DNA of 45,553 bases from a virus, in the IMG/VR virus record IMGVR_UViG_3300024346_009801, positions 1 through 45,553 of that record; one strand, given 5' to 3'. The position numbers and the translations under genes are program-made. Below the pieces are notes generated by a model. The model did not search any database and was not told the origin of the DNA. It saw only the letters and a program-made list of their open reading frames with translations. Numbering within the stretch: the first letter of the stretch is position 1; each line of letters opens with the position of its first letter. Shown piece by piece: positions 23,850-32,615 of the stretch.

Positions 23850-25292
23850 ATGAACAAAAGTTTTGCTTACCTGCCTCCAGAGCAGAGGAAAAAAATCTTA
23901 TTGATTTGCGACGACATTCGAGTACACTCAGGTGTAGCAACAGTAGGTAGAGAAGTAGTAGTTAACACAGCTCAACATTTTAATTGGGTTAACATTGCTG
24001 GTTCTATCAATCATCCTGAAGCCGGCAAACGTTTAGATTTATCTCAATCAACAAACGAAACAAATGGATTAACAGATTCATCTATTATGCTTTATCCTAC
24101 ACATGATTATGGAGGACCGGATATGCTACGTCAAATTATTCAAATAGAAAAACCGGATGCTATAATGCTAATTACAGATCCACGTTATTTTATTTGGTTA
24201 TTTGCTATAGAAAATGAAATTCGTAAAAATATTCCAATTACTTATTTAAATATTTGGGATGATTATCCCGCTCCACTATATAATAAACCATATTATGAGG
24301 CGTGTGATTTATTAATGGGTATTAGTAAACAAACCGTTAATATTAATAATATTGTTTTAGATGAAAAAGCAAAAAACAAAATTCTTCGTTATGTACCTCA
24401 TGGTTTAAATGAAAATAAATTTTATCCAATAGATCCAAATCATAAAGACTGGAATCCATTACAGGAATTTAAAAAGAATTATTTTCAAGGTAAAGAATAT
24501 GAATTTGTATTGTTTTTTAATTCTAGAAATATTAGAAGGAAACAAATTCCTGATACAATGTTAGCTTATAAATATTTTATTGATCAATTACCAATTGAAA
24601 AAGCTAAAAAATGTTGTTTAGTTCTTCATACTGAATTAGTAACAGAACATGGAACTGATCTCCCAGCAGTACAAGAACTTTTATTAAATGGTGAACAATA
24701 TAATGTTGTTTATACTAATAAAATCTTAGGAACTGAAGAAATGAATCTATTATATAACAGTACAGATGCTCAAATTTTATTAACTTCTAATGAAGGTTGG
24801 GGATTGAGTTTAACTGAAGCTATTTTAGTAGGTAATCCTATTATTGCAAACGTAACAGGTGGTATGCAGGATCAAATGAGATTTGAAGATGAAGATGGTA
24901 ATTGGTTTACTCCAACACCCGAAATCCCATCTAATAATACAGGTCGATATAAAAAACATGGTGAATGGGCATTTCCAGTATATCCAACAAATCGTTCAAT
25001 TCAAGGTTCACCTCAAACTCCTTATATTTGGGATGATAGATGTAATCCTGAAGATGCTGCTGATCAAATTATGGTTATTTATTCTTTAAGTAAAGAAGAA
25101 CGTAAAAATAAAGGTTTAGCAGGTAGAGAATGGGCATTAAATGAAGCCGGATTTACAGGTAAAATCCAAGGTGAAAGAGTTATTGACGCTTTTGATGAAT
25201 TATTTAAAACTTGGAAACCAAGAGAAAAATTTGAATTTATCAATGTAAATGAAGTTAAAGATAGAGTAAACACACATAAATTGTTATATTAA
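23850..25292 (+). CDS. Glycosyltransferase, GT4-like (first of glycan island)
   Basis: The 480-residue protein begins with ILLICDDIRVHSGVATVGRE, a Rossmann start, and carries the retaining GT-B signature EGWGLSLTEA (315-324) followed by NPIIANVTGGMQDQ. VPHGLNENKFYPI is the typical mid-sequence linker of GT4 enzymes, and FNSRNIRRKQ the donor-phosphate region. The C-terminal 100 residues are longer than usual. It would transfer a sugar from a nucleotide donor; donor and acceptor are unknown. It starts a run of sugar genes ending at 40406. Confidence 0.88.
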   Translation: MNKSFAYLPPEQRKKILLICDDIRVHSGVATVGREVVVNTAQHFNWVNIAGSINHPEAGKRLDLSQSTNETNGLTDSSIMLYPTHDYGGPDMLRQIIQIEKPDAIMLITDPRYFIWLFAIENEIRKNIPITYLNIWDDYPAPLYNKPYYEACDLLMGISKQTVNINNIVLDEKAKNKILRYVPHGLNENKFYPIDPNHKDWNPLQEFKKNYFQGKEYEFVLFFNSRNIRRKQIPDTMLAYKYFIDQLPIEKAKKCCLVLHTELVTEHGTDLPAVQELLLNGEQYNVVYTNKILGTEEMNLLYNSTDAQILLTSNEGWGLSLTEAILVGNPIIANVTGGMQDQMRFEDEDGNWFTPTPEIPSNNTGRYKKHGEWAFPVYPTNRSIQGSPQTPYIWDDRCNPEDAADQIMVIYSLSKEERKNKGLAGREWALNEAGFTGKIQGERVIDAFDELFKTWKPREKFEFINVNEVKDRVNTHKLLY

Positions 25293-25293
25293 A

Positions 25294-26586
25294 ATGAAAC
25301 CGTTATTTATTATAAGTTCCCCTTTTGACACCTATTCAGGTTATGGAGCTCGTTCTCGAGATGTTATTAAATCTATTATCCAATCAAATAAATATAATGT
25401 ACGTTTATTATATCAAAGATGGGGTAATACACCTTTAGGATTTTGTAATGATAATCCTGAATGGAAGTATTTATATGATCTAGTTTTACCTAATAATCAA
25501 TTACCTAAACAACCCGAGATTTGGGCTCAAGTAACTATCCCTAATGAATTTCAATCAATAGGAAAATACAATATTGGATTCACAGCTGGAATTGAAACTA
25601 CATTATGTGCTGGGGATTGGATTGAAGGAATGAATAGAATGGATCTTAATATTGTTTCATCAGAGCATTCTAAAAAAGTATTCCAAGACTCTAAATTTGA
25701 AAGACGTAATAAAGAAACTAATGCTTTAGAAGAAAACATTAAACTTAAAAAACCTATTGAAGTATTATTTGAAGGAGCTAATACAGACATTTATAAAGTA
25801 CTTGATACTCCCTGTTCTTTAGATTTCAATGTTAAGGAAAAATTTGCTTATTTATTTGTAGGACATTGGATGCCAGGTGATTTAGGTGAAGATAGAAAGA
25901 ATGTAGGTTTATTAATTAAAGCATTTTATGAAACCTTTAAAAATAAATCTAATAAACCTGCTTTAATTTTAAAAACATCTCAAGTAGGTTCATCCTATAT
26001 GGATAGAGAAGACATTCTTAAAAAGATTAAATTAATTAAAAAAACAGTTAATTCAAATAATTTACCTAATGTTTACTTACTTCATGGTGAATTCACAGAT
26101 GAAGAAATGAATGAAATTTATAACCATTCTAAAGTAAAAGCAATGGTTAGTTTAACTAAAGGTGAAGGTTTTGGTCGTCCATTACTTGAATTTACATTAA
26201 CTAAAAAACCCTTACTTACTACAGGATGGTCAGGACAAATGGATTTTTTAAACCCAGAATTTACTTCTTTAATTGGAGGTGAATTAACTAATGTTCATCA
26301 AAGTGCAGCCAACCAATGGTTATTACCTGAATCACAATGGTTAGCTCCGGATCATGGTCAAATAGGACATTTTTTAAAAGATATATTTGAAAATTATAAA
26401 AATTATACTGATAAAGCTAAACGCCAAGCTTTTTACAGCAAAACAAACTTTAGTTGGGATAAAATGAATGAAAAAATTGAGGTATTATTAACTCAATATG
26501 TTCCTGAATTTCCAAAAGAAGTTACATTAAAACTTCCCACTATTAAAAAAATCGAATTACCTAAAAAAGAAACAACAAATGGATAA
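25294..26586 (+). CDS. Glycosyltransferase, GT4-like
   Basis: The 430-residue protein starts PLFIISSPFDTYSGYGARSR and has VLFEGANTDIYK, LFVGHWMPGDLGEDRKN and the signature KGEGFGRPLLEF (289-300), with the two catalytic glutamates spaced as in GT4 enzymes. It begins one nucleotide after the previous glycosyltransferase stop, so the two are surely co-translated and may add successive sugars. The last 30 residues are Lys/Pro-rich. It overlaps the zinc-ribbon gene by 8 nt. Confidence 0.88.
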   Translation: MKPLFIISSPFDTYSGYGARSRDVIKSIIQSNKYNVRLLYQRWGNTPLGFCNDNPEWKYLYDLVLPNNQLPKQPEIWAQVTIPNEFQSIGKYNIGFTAGIETTLCAGDWIEGMNRMDLNIVSSEHSKKVFQDSKFERRNKETNALEENIKLKKPIEVLFEGANTDIYKVLDTPCSLDFNVKEKFAYLFVGHWMPGDLGEDRKNVGLLIKAFYETFKNKSNKPALILKTSQVGSSYMDREDILKKIKLIKKTVNSNNLPNVYLLHGEFTDEEMNEIYNHSKVKAMVSLTKGEGFGRPLLEFTLTKKPLLTTGWSGQMDFLNPEFTSLIGGELTNVHQSAANQWLLPESQWLAPDHGQIGHFLKDIFENYKNYTDKAKRQAFYSKTNFSWDKMNEKIEVLLTQYVPEFPKEVTLKLPTIKKIELPKKETTNG

Positions 26587-27034
26587 TCTAATTAATTGCG
26601 CCCGTTGTGGTTCAGATGCGTGTTACGTAGAAGAAGTAAACCAAGATATTAAAACTTATTTTTGTTATGGATGTGGTTTTCAAACTAATTCATTAATGAA
26701 AGAAGGAGAAACATTCTATGAAGAACAAATCAAAATCCTCCCAGAACTTTACAAAGATTTAACCGATAAGGATGAAGATGGAATTATGTGGATGCCTTCA
26801 ACAGTTAATTTACCCCAACAGGGTATGGTGTTTGCTAATGGTCCCTCTAAAACAGACTGGGGTTGGGCAGCTGTAAAAGCAGTCCCTGTACTTGAAGAAG
26901 AAAAGGAAAAATATCCTATCCTAAATAAAAAAGGAGAATATTATGAGTGGAGAATGGACATGACTACTCTTCAGATGTTTCCTGAGCGTGATTTTATGGA
27001 AGCTCTTTCGTATATTGGAGTATTACCTGAATAA
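26579..27034 (+). CDS. Zinc-ribbon protein, 151 aa
   Basis: The N-terminus has CARC (Cys7, Cys10) and CYGC (Cys29, Cys32), a four-cysteine zinc ribbon, with an extra Cys15. The rest (KDEDGIMWMPSTVNLPQQG, WGWAAVKAVPV, MQMFPERDFMEALSYIG-like end) is typical of a small conserved phage protein of unknown role. It overlaps the glycosyltransferase by 8 nt. It is the one gene in the island without an evident link to sugar chemistry. Confidence 0.75.
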   Translation: MDNLINCARCGSDACYVEEVNQDIKTYFCYGCGFQTNSLMKEGETFYEEQIKILPELYKDLTDKDEDGIMWMPSTVNLPQQGMVFANGPSKTDWGWAAVKAVPVLEEEKEKYPILNKKGEYYEWRMDMTTLQMFPERDFMEALSYIGVLPE

Positions 27035-27044
27035 AAAAAATATT

Positions 27045-27680
27045 ATGAAAATAAGTTATGGATTAACCGTGTGTAATGAACACGAAGAACTAAAAAATTT
27101 AATTGAGTATTTAATTAAAAGAATTAATGGGGAGGATGAAATCGTAGTAGTTTATGATCAAAATAGAGTCACCCCAGAAGTGTTAAAGGTTATAGAAGAT
27201 TATAAAGAAGAAACAAATGCTTATCCTTTTAATTTTCAACAAAATTTTCTTGAAAATAAGAACTTCATGAATAATAAATGTAATGGAGATTATATTTTTC
27301 AAATTGATGCTGATGAAATTCCTGAAAGTTTTCTAGTAGAAAATTTAAAATCTATTTTAGAAGATAATCCTGTAGATTTAATCATCACACCTCGTAAAAA
27401 TTTAGTTGAAGGACTAACTCCTGAATATATTCAAAAATGGGGGTGGGTTGTAAATGAACAAGGTTGGGTTAATTGGCCCGATGCTCAAAAACGAATTTAT
27501 AAAAATACACCTGAAATTCAATGGTCAGGTCATCAAATACATGGTATGGTAGAAGGTTATAAAACATTTGCTACTTTACCCTTTACGGAAGAATGGAGTA
27601 TTATTCATAATAAAACTATTGACCGTCAAAAAAATCAAAATGAACGTTATACAAAAATCGAAATTGGTGAATTAAAATGA
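27045..27680 (+). CDS. Glycosyltransferase family 2-like
   Basis: ATG 27045 gives MKISYGLTVCNEHEELKNL, the normal GT2 opening, and is preferred to an upstream in-frame start inside the zinc-ribbon gene. GDYIFQIDADEIPE contains the metal-binding Asp88-Ala-Asp90. NWPDAQKRIYKNTPEIQW and HGMVEGYKT match GT2 enzymes related to heptosyl- and glucosyltransferases of the WaaE type. The protein has 211 residues, a single catalytic domain without membrane segments. It overlaps the next gene by 4 nt. Confidence 0.85.
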   Translation: MKISYGLTVCNEHEELKNLIEYLIKRINGEDEIVVVYDQNRVTPEVLKVIEDYKEETNAYPFNFQQNFLENKNFMNNKCNGDYIFQIDADEIPESFLVENLKSILEDNPVDLIITPRKNLVEGLTPEYIQKWGWVVNEQGWVNWPDAQKRIYKNTPEIQWSGHQIHGMVEGYKTFATLPFTEEWSIIHNKTIDRQKNQNERYTKIEIGELK

Positions 27681-28078
27681 GAAAGTACCTACCAACCCTT
27701 AGTGAATTAGTAGATAGATTATCTATTGTTCAACTTAAAGAAGTGTTTATTACTGAACACAAAGAAGAATATTCAAAAGAAATTGCTAACATTGTTCATG
27801 ATATTCAAGTATTACTTGATGAACAAAATGGTAAAATTACAGCCGAAACCATCCGTGCTATAGTTGTATTATCTCAAATGAACTTACACATTTGGCACAA
27901 TGAATCCAATTATCGTAAGGGTATTAAAGACGGTAATAACCTGGAATTAACGCATGGTTTGAATGGTATTCGCAACGTAGCAAAAAACCGAATTCAAGAA
28001 GTAGTAGGTGGACGAAAAGATTATAAAATTGATTGTTTAGCTGCTGATTTTAAAGACTGGGAAATATCATGGGAATAA
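27677..28078 (+). CDS. Conserved helical protein, 133 aa
   Basis: Begins MRKYLPTLSELVDRLSIVQL and is all-helical, with QMNLHIWHNESNYRKGI in the second half. I recall similar small proteins beside glycosyltransferases in marine phages but no known activity. Overlaps of 4 nt upstream and 10 nt downstream tie it to its glycosyltransferase neighbours; it could be an adaptor. Confidence 0.72.
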   Translation: MRKYLPTLSELVDRLSIVQLKEVFITEHKEEYSKEIANIVHDIQVLLDEQNGKITAETIRAIVVLSQMNLHIWHNESNYRKGIKDGNNLELTHGLNGIRNVAKNRIQEVVGGRKDYKIDCLAADFKDWEISWE

Positions 28079-28791
28079 TAGAACGTACTCGAAAACACAC
28101 TCACCCATATATTTCAGTAATTTTTCCTAGTAGAAAAAGGGTAGAGTTATTAAATGAAACTTTATATTCTATATTTTCATTAGCTGATTCACAAAACGTA
28201 AATTTTGAAGTTATTATTAAAATAGATTTTGATGATCATGAAACATTAGATTACATTAAAAATTGGTCTAATGAATATGAAAATTTATATTTTATAATAA
28301 GTTCTAGAAAACAAGGATTTTTAAATGTAGTAGATTTTACTGAAGATATGATTGATTTGGCTAAAGGAAAATATATTCTTGTAGCTAATGATGATATGGT
28401 ATTTAAAACTCAAAATTGGAATACTATTTTAGAATCTAAACTTACTGATTTTAAAATTTATTTTCCATATGTAAATGGATATAGAGAATCTTTTTGGTGT
28501 ATTCCAAAAGAATTATATACTACTTTAGGTCATGTATCTCATCATAACCAAATTGATACTTATTTAAATTGGTTAGGACAAATTTTAGGAATTATAGAAC
28601 ATATTGATGAAGTAGAATTATACCATCGTTTTGATTATGAAGATCAAACAGCTTTAGATAAAGTTAGTGTAATTAATACTAATTATGCTAGTAGAGATTA
28701 TCATAGAAATTCTCCTGAATTTAAAGAAGATATAAGAATACTTCAAAATCTTTTAAAAATAGAAACATTAAACCCCATAACAAAAAATTAA
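28069..28791 (+). CDS. Glycosyltransferase, GT-A fold
   Basis: ISVIFPSRKRVELLNETLYS is a GT-A opening, followed by FEVIIKIDFDD and GKYILVANDDMVF, whose Asp108-Asp109 would bind the metal-nucleotide. The C-terminal half (WNTILESKL, IPKELYTTLGHVSHHNQ) is less conserved. The 240-residue protein lacks membrane helices. Its donor is unknown. It overlaps the upstream gene and touches the epimerase gene (TAATG-type overlap). Confidence 0.8.
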   Translation: MGIIERTRKHTHPYISVIFPSRKRVELLNETLYSIFSLADSQNVNFEVIIKIDFDDHETLDYIKNWSNEYENLYFIISSRKQGFLNVVDFTEDMIDLAKGKYILVANDDMVFKTQNWNTILESKLTDFKIYFPYVNGYRESFWCIPKELYTTLGHVSHHNQIDTYLNWLGQILGIIEHIDEVELYHRFDYEDQTALDKVSVINTNYASRDYHRNSPEFKEDIRILQNLLKIETLNPITKN

Positions 28792-29267
28792 TGATATTTC
28801 CTGAGGTAAAAATATTTAAACCTGATGCTTTTGAAGATTATAGAGGTGAACTTTATACTTTATTTAAACAAGAAGAGCATGATTTAGTTTTTAATCATGA
28901 TAAAGTTTCAATTTCAAGACAAAATGTTTTAAGAGGAATGCATGGGGATTCTAAATCTTGGAAACTTATAACATGCCTTTCAGGTGAAATTTATTTAGTA
29001 GTTGTAGATAATAGACCTAATTCCCCAAATTATTTAAAATGGGATTGGATTGTGATTACATCTAAAAATAGAGCATCTATTTTAGTTCCACCTAATTTTG
29101 CAAATGGTCATTATATCTTAAGCCCAGAAGCAACACTTTTTTATAAATGGTCCTATCTAGGTGAATATCCTGATGTTCAGGATCAATTTACTTTAAAATG
29201 GAATGATCCTAAAATAGGAATTGATTGGCCTACTTTTAATCCTATTTTATCTAAACGTGATTCCTAA
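28791..29267 (+). CDS. RmlC-like dTDP-sugar 3,5-epimerase family (cupin)
   Basis: The 158-residue protein shows the RmlC pattern: DAFEDYRGELYTLF, then VLRGMH with catalytic-type His51, Lys58, VVDNRPNSP, VPPNFANGH (99-107), Tyr118 and NDPKIGIDWP. RmlC epimerises C3 and C5 of 4-keto-6-deoxy sugars. Here the 4-keto-6-deoxy donor made nearby is GDP-linked (GMD at 37778), so the substrate may be GDP- rather than dTDP-linked, or a 3- or 5-only epimerisation may occur. No rmlA or rmlB gene is seen in the window. Confidence 0.85.
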   Translation: MIFPEVKIFKPDAFEDYRGELYTLFKQEEHDLVFNHDKVSISRQNVLRGMHGDSKSWKLITCLSGEIYLVVVDNRPNSPNYLKWDWIVITSKNRASILVPPNFANGHYILSPEATLFYKWSYLGEYPDVQDQFTLKWNDPKIGIDWPTFNPILSKRDS

Positions 29268-29279
29268 AGAAAAAATTAT

Positions 29280-29288
29280 TATATTAAC
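29280..29288 (+). promoter_or_regulatory. Possible -7 element inside the glycan island
   Basis: TATATTAAC at 29280-29288 lies in the 38-nt gap before the gene at 29306, the largest gap between 23850 and 40406. The expected TTTGG 19 nt upstream is absent (CGTGA), so this is weak. Confidence 0.25.
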
Positions 29289-29305
29289 ATCAAAAATAAA
29301 ATAAA

Positions 29306-29866
29306 ATGAAAAAAGCACTTATTATTACTTGGGAACGATTCCAAGATCACGAATTAATTTATCCTTACTATTCATTAAAAGAAAATGAATTCGAAGTAAC
29401 CTTGATGGCAAATAAAGTTGGTAGAATTTATGGTGATATGGGATGTCATATGCCTTGTGATGTTACTACAAACATTTTTGAAGATGAAAATATTCGTAAA
29501 CAATATTTAAACAAATATGATGTTGTATTAATTCCTGGAGGTGTTAAATCACTTGAAAAATTAAGACAAGAACAAGGTGTTCTTAAATTTATCCAAGAAT
29601 GGAATGCTGCTAATAAAACAATTTTCTCCATATGTAATGGAGCCCAATTACTAATTTCAGCTAAAATATTACAAGGAAGAACAATCTCAGGTTATTATTC
29701 TATTGATACTGATATTAAAAATGCAGGAGCAACTTATAGTAGAGGCCCAGTAGTAGTAGATGGTAATATTATTTCAACTCCTCACTATGATTTTATGGGT
29801 GAATGGATGAGAACATGCATCGAAGTATATGAACAAAGAAGTTATAATCCTGAAACTATTATTTAA
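29306..29866 (+). CDS. DJ-1/PfpI-family protein
   Basis: The 186-residue protein has the class I amidotransferase-like fold: ALIITWERFQDHELIYPYY with Glu16, DVVLIPGGV (72-80), and the nucleophile elbow SICNGAQLL with Cys110. Members usually have CHG at the elbow; here it is CNG, which removes the catalytic-dyad His. VDGNIISTPHYDF near the end is typical. Known members include glyoxalase III, deglycase-like and chaperone activities, and some act in sugar pathways. Within a sugar island a role in removing reactive aldehydes is possible but unproven. Confidence 0.82.
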   Translation: MKKALIITWERFQDHELIYPYYSLKENEFEVTLMANKVGRIYGDMGCHMPCDVTTNIFEDENIRKQYLNKYDVVLIPGGVKSLEKLRQEQGVLKFIQEWNAANKTIFSICNGAQLLISAKILQGRTISGYYSIDTDIKNAGATYSRGPVVVDGNIISTPHYDFMGEWMRTCIEVYEQRSYNPETII

Positions 29867-30525
29867 TGAGTTACGAAACAACTATAGTAAAAAAACCTTG
29901 GGGTTATGAATATCTTGCTTATGAAAATGAACATGTAGCTCTATGGTTTCTTTATATTAAACATACTCATTCTACATCATTACATTGTCATCCTAAAAAA
30001 ACAACAGGTTTAATTTTATTAGATGGTCAAGCTGAAGTATCATTTTTCAATCATACTAACAAATTAAACCCAGGTAGTAAAGTAATGATTAGAAAAGGTT
30101 TGTTTCATTCCACTAAAGCTACAGATGAAAAAGGTGCTTTTGTATTTGAAATTGAAACCCCTGTTGACAAACAAGATTTAGTTCGTTTTAGAGATAGCTA
30201 TGGTCGTGAGGGCAAACCTTATGAAGATAGTACTCATGAAATACCTAAAGTTGAAGATTGTTTATGGATTACAAATGAAGTTAAAGATTATAATTTTGCT
30301 AATTGTATTTTATCTATAAAAAATATTACTGATGTTTCTATGTTTAATGAAATCGAAAATCAGTATAATGTAATGTTTTTAAAAGGTGGTTTACAAGCAG
30401 ATTATGGACAAAATGTAGCAGGTCCTGGTGATGTTGTAGTAGCTAGTACTATTAAACAACTTACAGAAGTATTCACTAAAGTAGATCCTCAAACACTTAT
30501 AATGATTATTAAACCAAATGAATAA
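29866..30525 (+). CDS. Cupin, mannose-6-phosphate isomerase type II-like
   Basis: KPWGYEYLAYEN at the start and LHCHPKKTTGLILLDG (His40, His42) match the sugar-phosphate isomerase cupin motif KPWG ... HxHPKK. A second cupin-like half (MFLKGGLQADYGQNVAGPGD) follows, so the protein may be bicupin. It could supply mannose phosphate for GDP-mannose, the substrate of GMD at 37778, but some catalytic residues cannot be checked by eye. A binding or epimerase role is the alternative. The stop overlaps the next gene by 8 nt. Confidence 0.72.
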   Translation: MSYETTIVKKPWGYEYLAYENEHVALWFLYIKHTHSTSLHCHPKKTTGLILLDGQAEVSFFNHTNKLNPGSKVMIRKGLFHSTKATDEKGAFVFEIETPVDKQDLVRFRDSYGREGKPYEDSTHEIPKVEDCLWITNEVKDYNFANCILSIKNITDVSMFNEIENQYNVMFLKGGLQADYGQNVAGPGDVVVASTIKQLTEVFTKVDPQTLIMIIKPNE

Positions 30526-30901
30526 ACACTTCCCCCCAGGTTTTGATTCTGAATTAAATAATTTAGCAATCGATTTTGATGGTGTAATCCATAATTTTGA
30601 TAAAGGATATTATGATGGAACTTGTTATGGAGATCCACTCCCAGGATCATTAGATGCCCTTCGTAATTTATCAAAAAACTATAAAATTATTATTTTTACA
30701 GCTAAAGCTAAACCCAATCGTCCCTTAGTAAATGGTAAAACAGGAACTCAATTAGTAGAAGAATGGTTACAAAAACATGGTGTTTTTGAATGTGTATCTG
30801 AGATTACATCTGAAAAACCAAGAGCATTCCTTTATATTGATGATAATGGGTATAGACATACTGATTGGGAAGACACTTTACAATTTATAAAAACGTTATG
30901 A
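30518..30901 (+). CDS. HAD-superfamily phosphatase-like protein
   Basis: The 127-residue protein has IDFDGVIH with Asp19 and Asp21 (motif I), IIIFTAKAK (motif II, Thr) and FLYIDDNGYRH (motif IV, Asp-Asp). It is a minimal HAD without a cap domain. In this island it could dephosphorylate a sugar phosphate, as GmhB does in heptose synthesis; a kinase related to the HldE kinase domain lies at 38827. The stop overlaps the E1 alpha start as ATGA. Confidence 0.8.
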   Translation: MNKHFPPGFDSELNNLAIDFDGVIHNFDKGYYDGTCYGDPLPGSLDALRNLSKNYKIIIFTAKAKPNRPLVNGKTGTQLVEEWLQKHGVFECVSEITSEKPRAFLYIDDNGYRHTDWEDTLQFIKTL

Positions 30902-31731
30902 ATAAATTTAAATTAGAAACATTTAAAAAGGCTTCACTTTGTAGACATTTTGAAAACCAAGTTTATAAAGTATCTCAAAACAAACATATTAAATTTCCAT
31001 TTTACCTATCAGCGGGTCAAGAATATATTGCTGCCTCTATTTATACTATTTTAGAGGAAAAAGGAATTGATACTAATGTTTTTATTCAACATAGAGGTCA
31101 TTCACATTACCTTTGTAAAGGAGCAGATCCTATCCAATTAATAGATGAATTACTAGGACGTAAAACAGGATGTGCTGGTGGAATGGGAGGTTCAGCTTCA
31201 ATACATTCACACGAAAAAAACATTTTTGGACACGATGGTTTAATGGGGAGTCAAGTTCCTATTGCTGTTGGACATGCTTATGAAACTCGTAAACCTACTA
31301 TTGTAGTAATGGGAGATGCTTCGGCTGAAGAGGATTATGTTTTAGGAGCATTAGGTTGGGCTTCAACAAAAAACTTACCTATTTTATTTATAGTAGAAGA
31401 TAATAATTTATCCATTTTAACTGAGAAAAAGATGAGACGTAATTGGGAAATGGATAAAATTGCTTTAGGATTTAATATGAAGGCTTCAAATATTAGTGAT
31501 GATCCTTTAGTAATAGAAGCATTTTTAAAAGATTATAATTTTGAATATCCAATGCTTTTAAATATTAACACCCACAGAAAATATTGGCATTCAGGAGCTG
31601 GACAAGATGGAAATGAATTTGATCGTTATGAAAAAGAATTAAAATCATTAGGTGATGAAGGTAAAAAAATTGATGAATATAATAAGTTATTTATAGAAAA
31701 GTTATGGCAACAACAGTTAGAGATACAATAA
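30898..31731 (+). CDS. Thiamine-diphosphate enzyme, E1 alpha-like subunit
   Basis: ATG 30898 overlaps the HAD stop (ATGA) and is preferred to 30865. The 277-residue protein matches the alpha subunit of 2-oxoacid dehydrogenases: HRGHSHYL (65-72), GGMGGSASIH (94-103), GHDGLMGSQVPIAVG, and the thiamine-diphosphate motif GDAS (139-142) ending EDNN (167-170). It is shorter than cellular E1 alpha (about 330-400) and lacks the regulatory phosphorylation loop. The beta subunit follows directly. No E2 or E3 gene is present, so the pair probably makes or transfers an activated aldehyde rather than acyl-CoA. Confidence 0.87.
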   Translation: MNKFKLETFKKASLCRHFENQVYKVSQNKHIKFPFYLSAGQEYIAASIYTILEEKGIDTNVFIQHRGHSHYLCKGADPIQLIDELLGRKTGCAGGMGGSASIHSHEKNIFGHDGLMGSQVPIAVGHAYETRKPTIVVMGDASAEEDYVLGALGWASTKNLPILFIVEDNNLSILTEKKMRRNWEMDKIALGFNMKASNISDDPLVIEAFLKDYNFEYPMLLNINTHRKYWHSGAGQDGNEFDRYEKELKSLGDEGKKIDEYNKLFIEKLWQQQLEIQ

Positions 31732-32615
31732 AAGAAATTACACGCAAACATCTTTCAGAAGGTAAAGGTAAATGTTATGGACAATGCTTAACCGCTGTTG
31801 GTTGGGTAGGAGGAACGTTACCTGAAATGTATGAAGAAGAAGGTATGGTTGAATTTTCAATGTCAGATGTTTCTAATGGTTCAATAGCTACAGGTATTGC
31901 TTTAGCCGGAGGTAGACCTATTTACGTAGTTCGTTATCAAGGATTTCAATGGTATAACTTAGTTTCAATAGTTAATTATGCTGCTAAATCTAAAGAAATA
32001 TGGAATCGTCCTTGTCCTATATTTGTAAGAAGTATAGCAATGGAAGGTGGAGTAGGACCAGTAGCTGGTTCTTCACATCACTCATTAGCCCATAGAATGC
32101 CAGGTATTAAAGTTATTTCCCCTATGACCCCCGGTGAATATGAATATGCTTATGAGTGTTTTATGAGTGATGACGAACCATATTATGTTTCCGAACATAG
32201 AAAATCATATGATAATACTGAAGAATTAGAAAATATTATCCACCCCAATTCAGATTTTACTGTTTTTCCTATTTCAATTACTCGTTTAGAAATGAAGAAA
32301 TTAGTTGAATTAGCAGAAAAAGAAAACATTAAATTAAGTATTATTCACCAATTGTGGATTAAACCTTTTAAAGTTGAAGATAGTTGGAAAATCACTCTTG
32401 ATAATTCAAAATTCGGGGGTTTAGTAACTGATGATGATTATGTAGAAGGTACAGCAAGTAGTATAGCTAATGAATTAAGCTTGGCTACTGGAAAAAGAGT
32501 ATGGACATTAGGTCTAGAATCAAGAACAGCAGGTTTTCATCCTACTGTAGATAATTTACCCCCAAGTGCAGAACAAATTATAAAAAAATTAAAACAAATT
32601 AAATATGGGATATAG
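31704..32615 (+). CDS. Thiamine-diphosphate enzyme, E1 beta-like subunit
   Basis: The 303-residue protein has the transketolase-type pyrimidine-binding domain: FSMSDVSNGSIATGIALAGG, then RYQGFQWYNLVSIVNYAAKS, EGGVGPVAGSSHHSLAHRMPG and KVISPMTPGEYEYA, all typical of E1 beta or split transketolase C-halves. The C-terminal domain (GLVTDDDYVEGTASSIANEL) is the regulatory-type domain. It overlaps E1 alpha by 28 nt, and its own end overlaps the sugar 3-dehydrase start by 11 nt, linking the three products. Expected to form an alpha2-beta2 enzyme. Confidence 0.87.
   Translation: MATTVRDTIKEITRKHLSEGKGKCYGQCLTAVGWVGGTLPEMYEEEGMVEFSMSDVSNGSIATGIALAGGRPIYVVRYQGFQWYNLVSIVNYAAKSKEIWNRPCPIFVRSIAMEGGVGPVAGSSHHSLAHRMPGIKVISPMTPGEYEYAYECFMSDDEPYYVSEHRKSYDNTEELENIIHPNSDFTVFPISITRLEMKKLVELAEKENIKLSIIHQLWIKPFKVEDSWKITLDNSKFGGLVTDDDYVEGTASSIANELSLATGKRVWTLGLESRTAGFHPTVDNLPPSAEQIIKKLKQIKYGI

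Noticed and set aside
27007-27019. TTCGTATATTGGA resembling the promoter -7 region
   Set aside because: It lies inside the zinc-ribbon coding sequence and has no TTTGG 19 nt upstream (CGTGA there), so it is probably chance.
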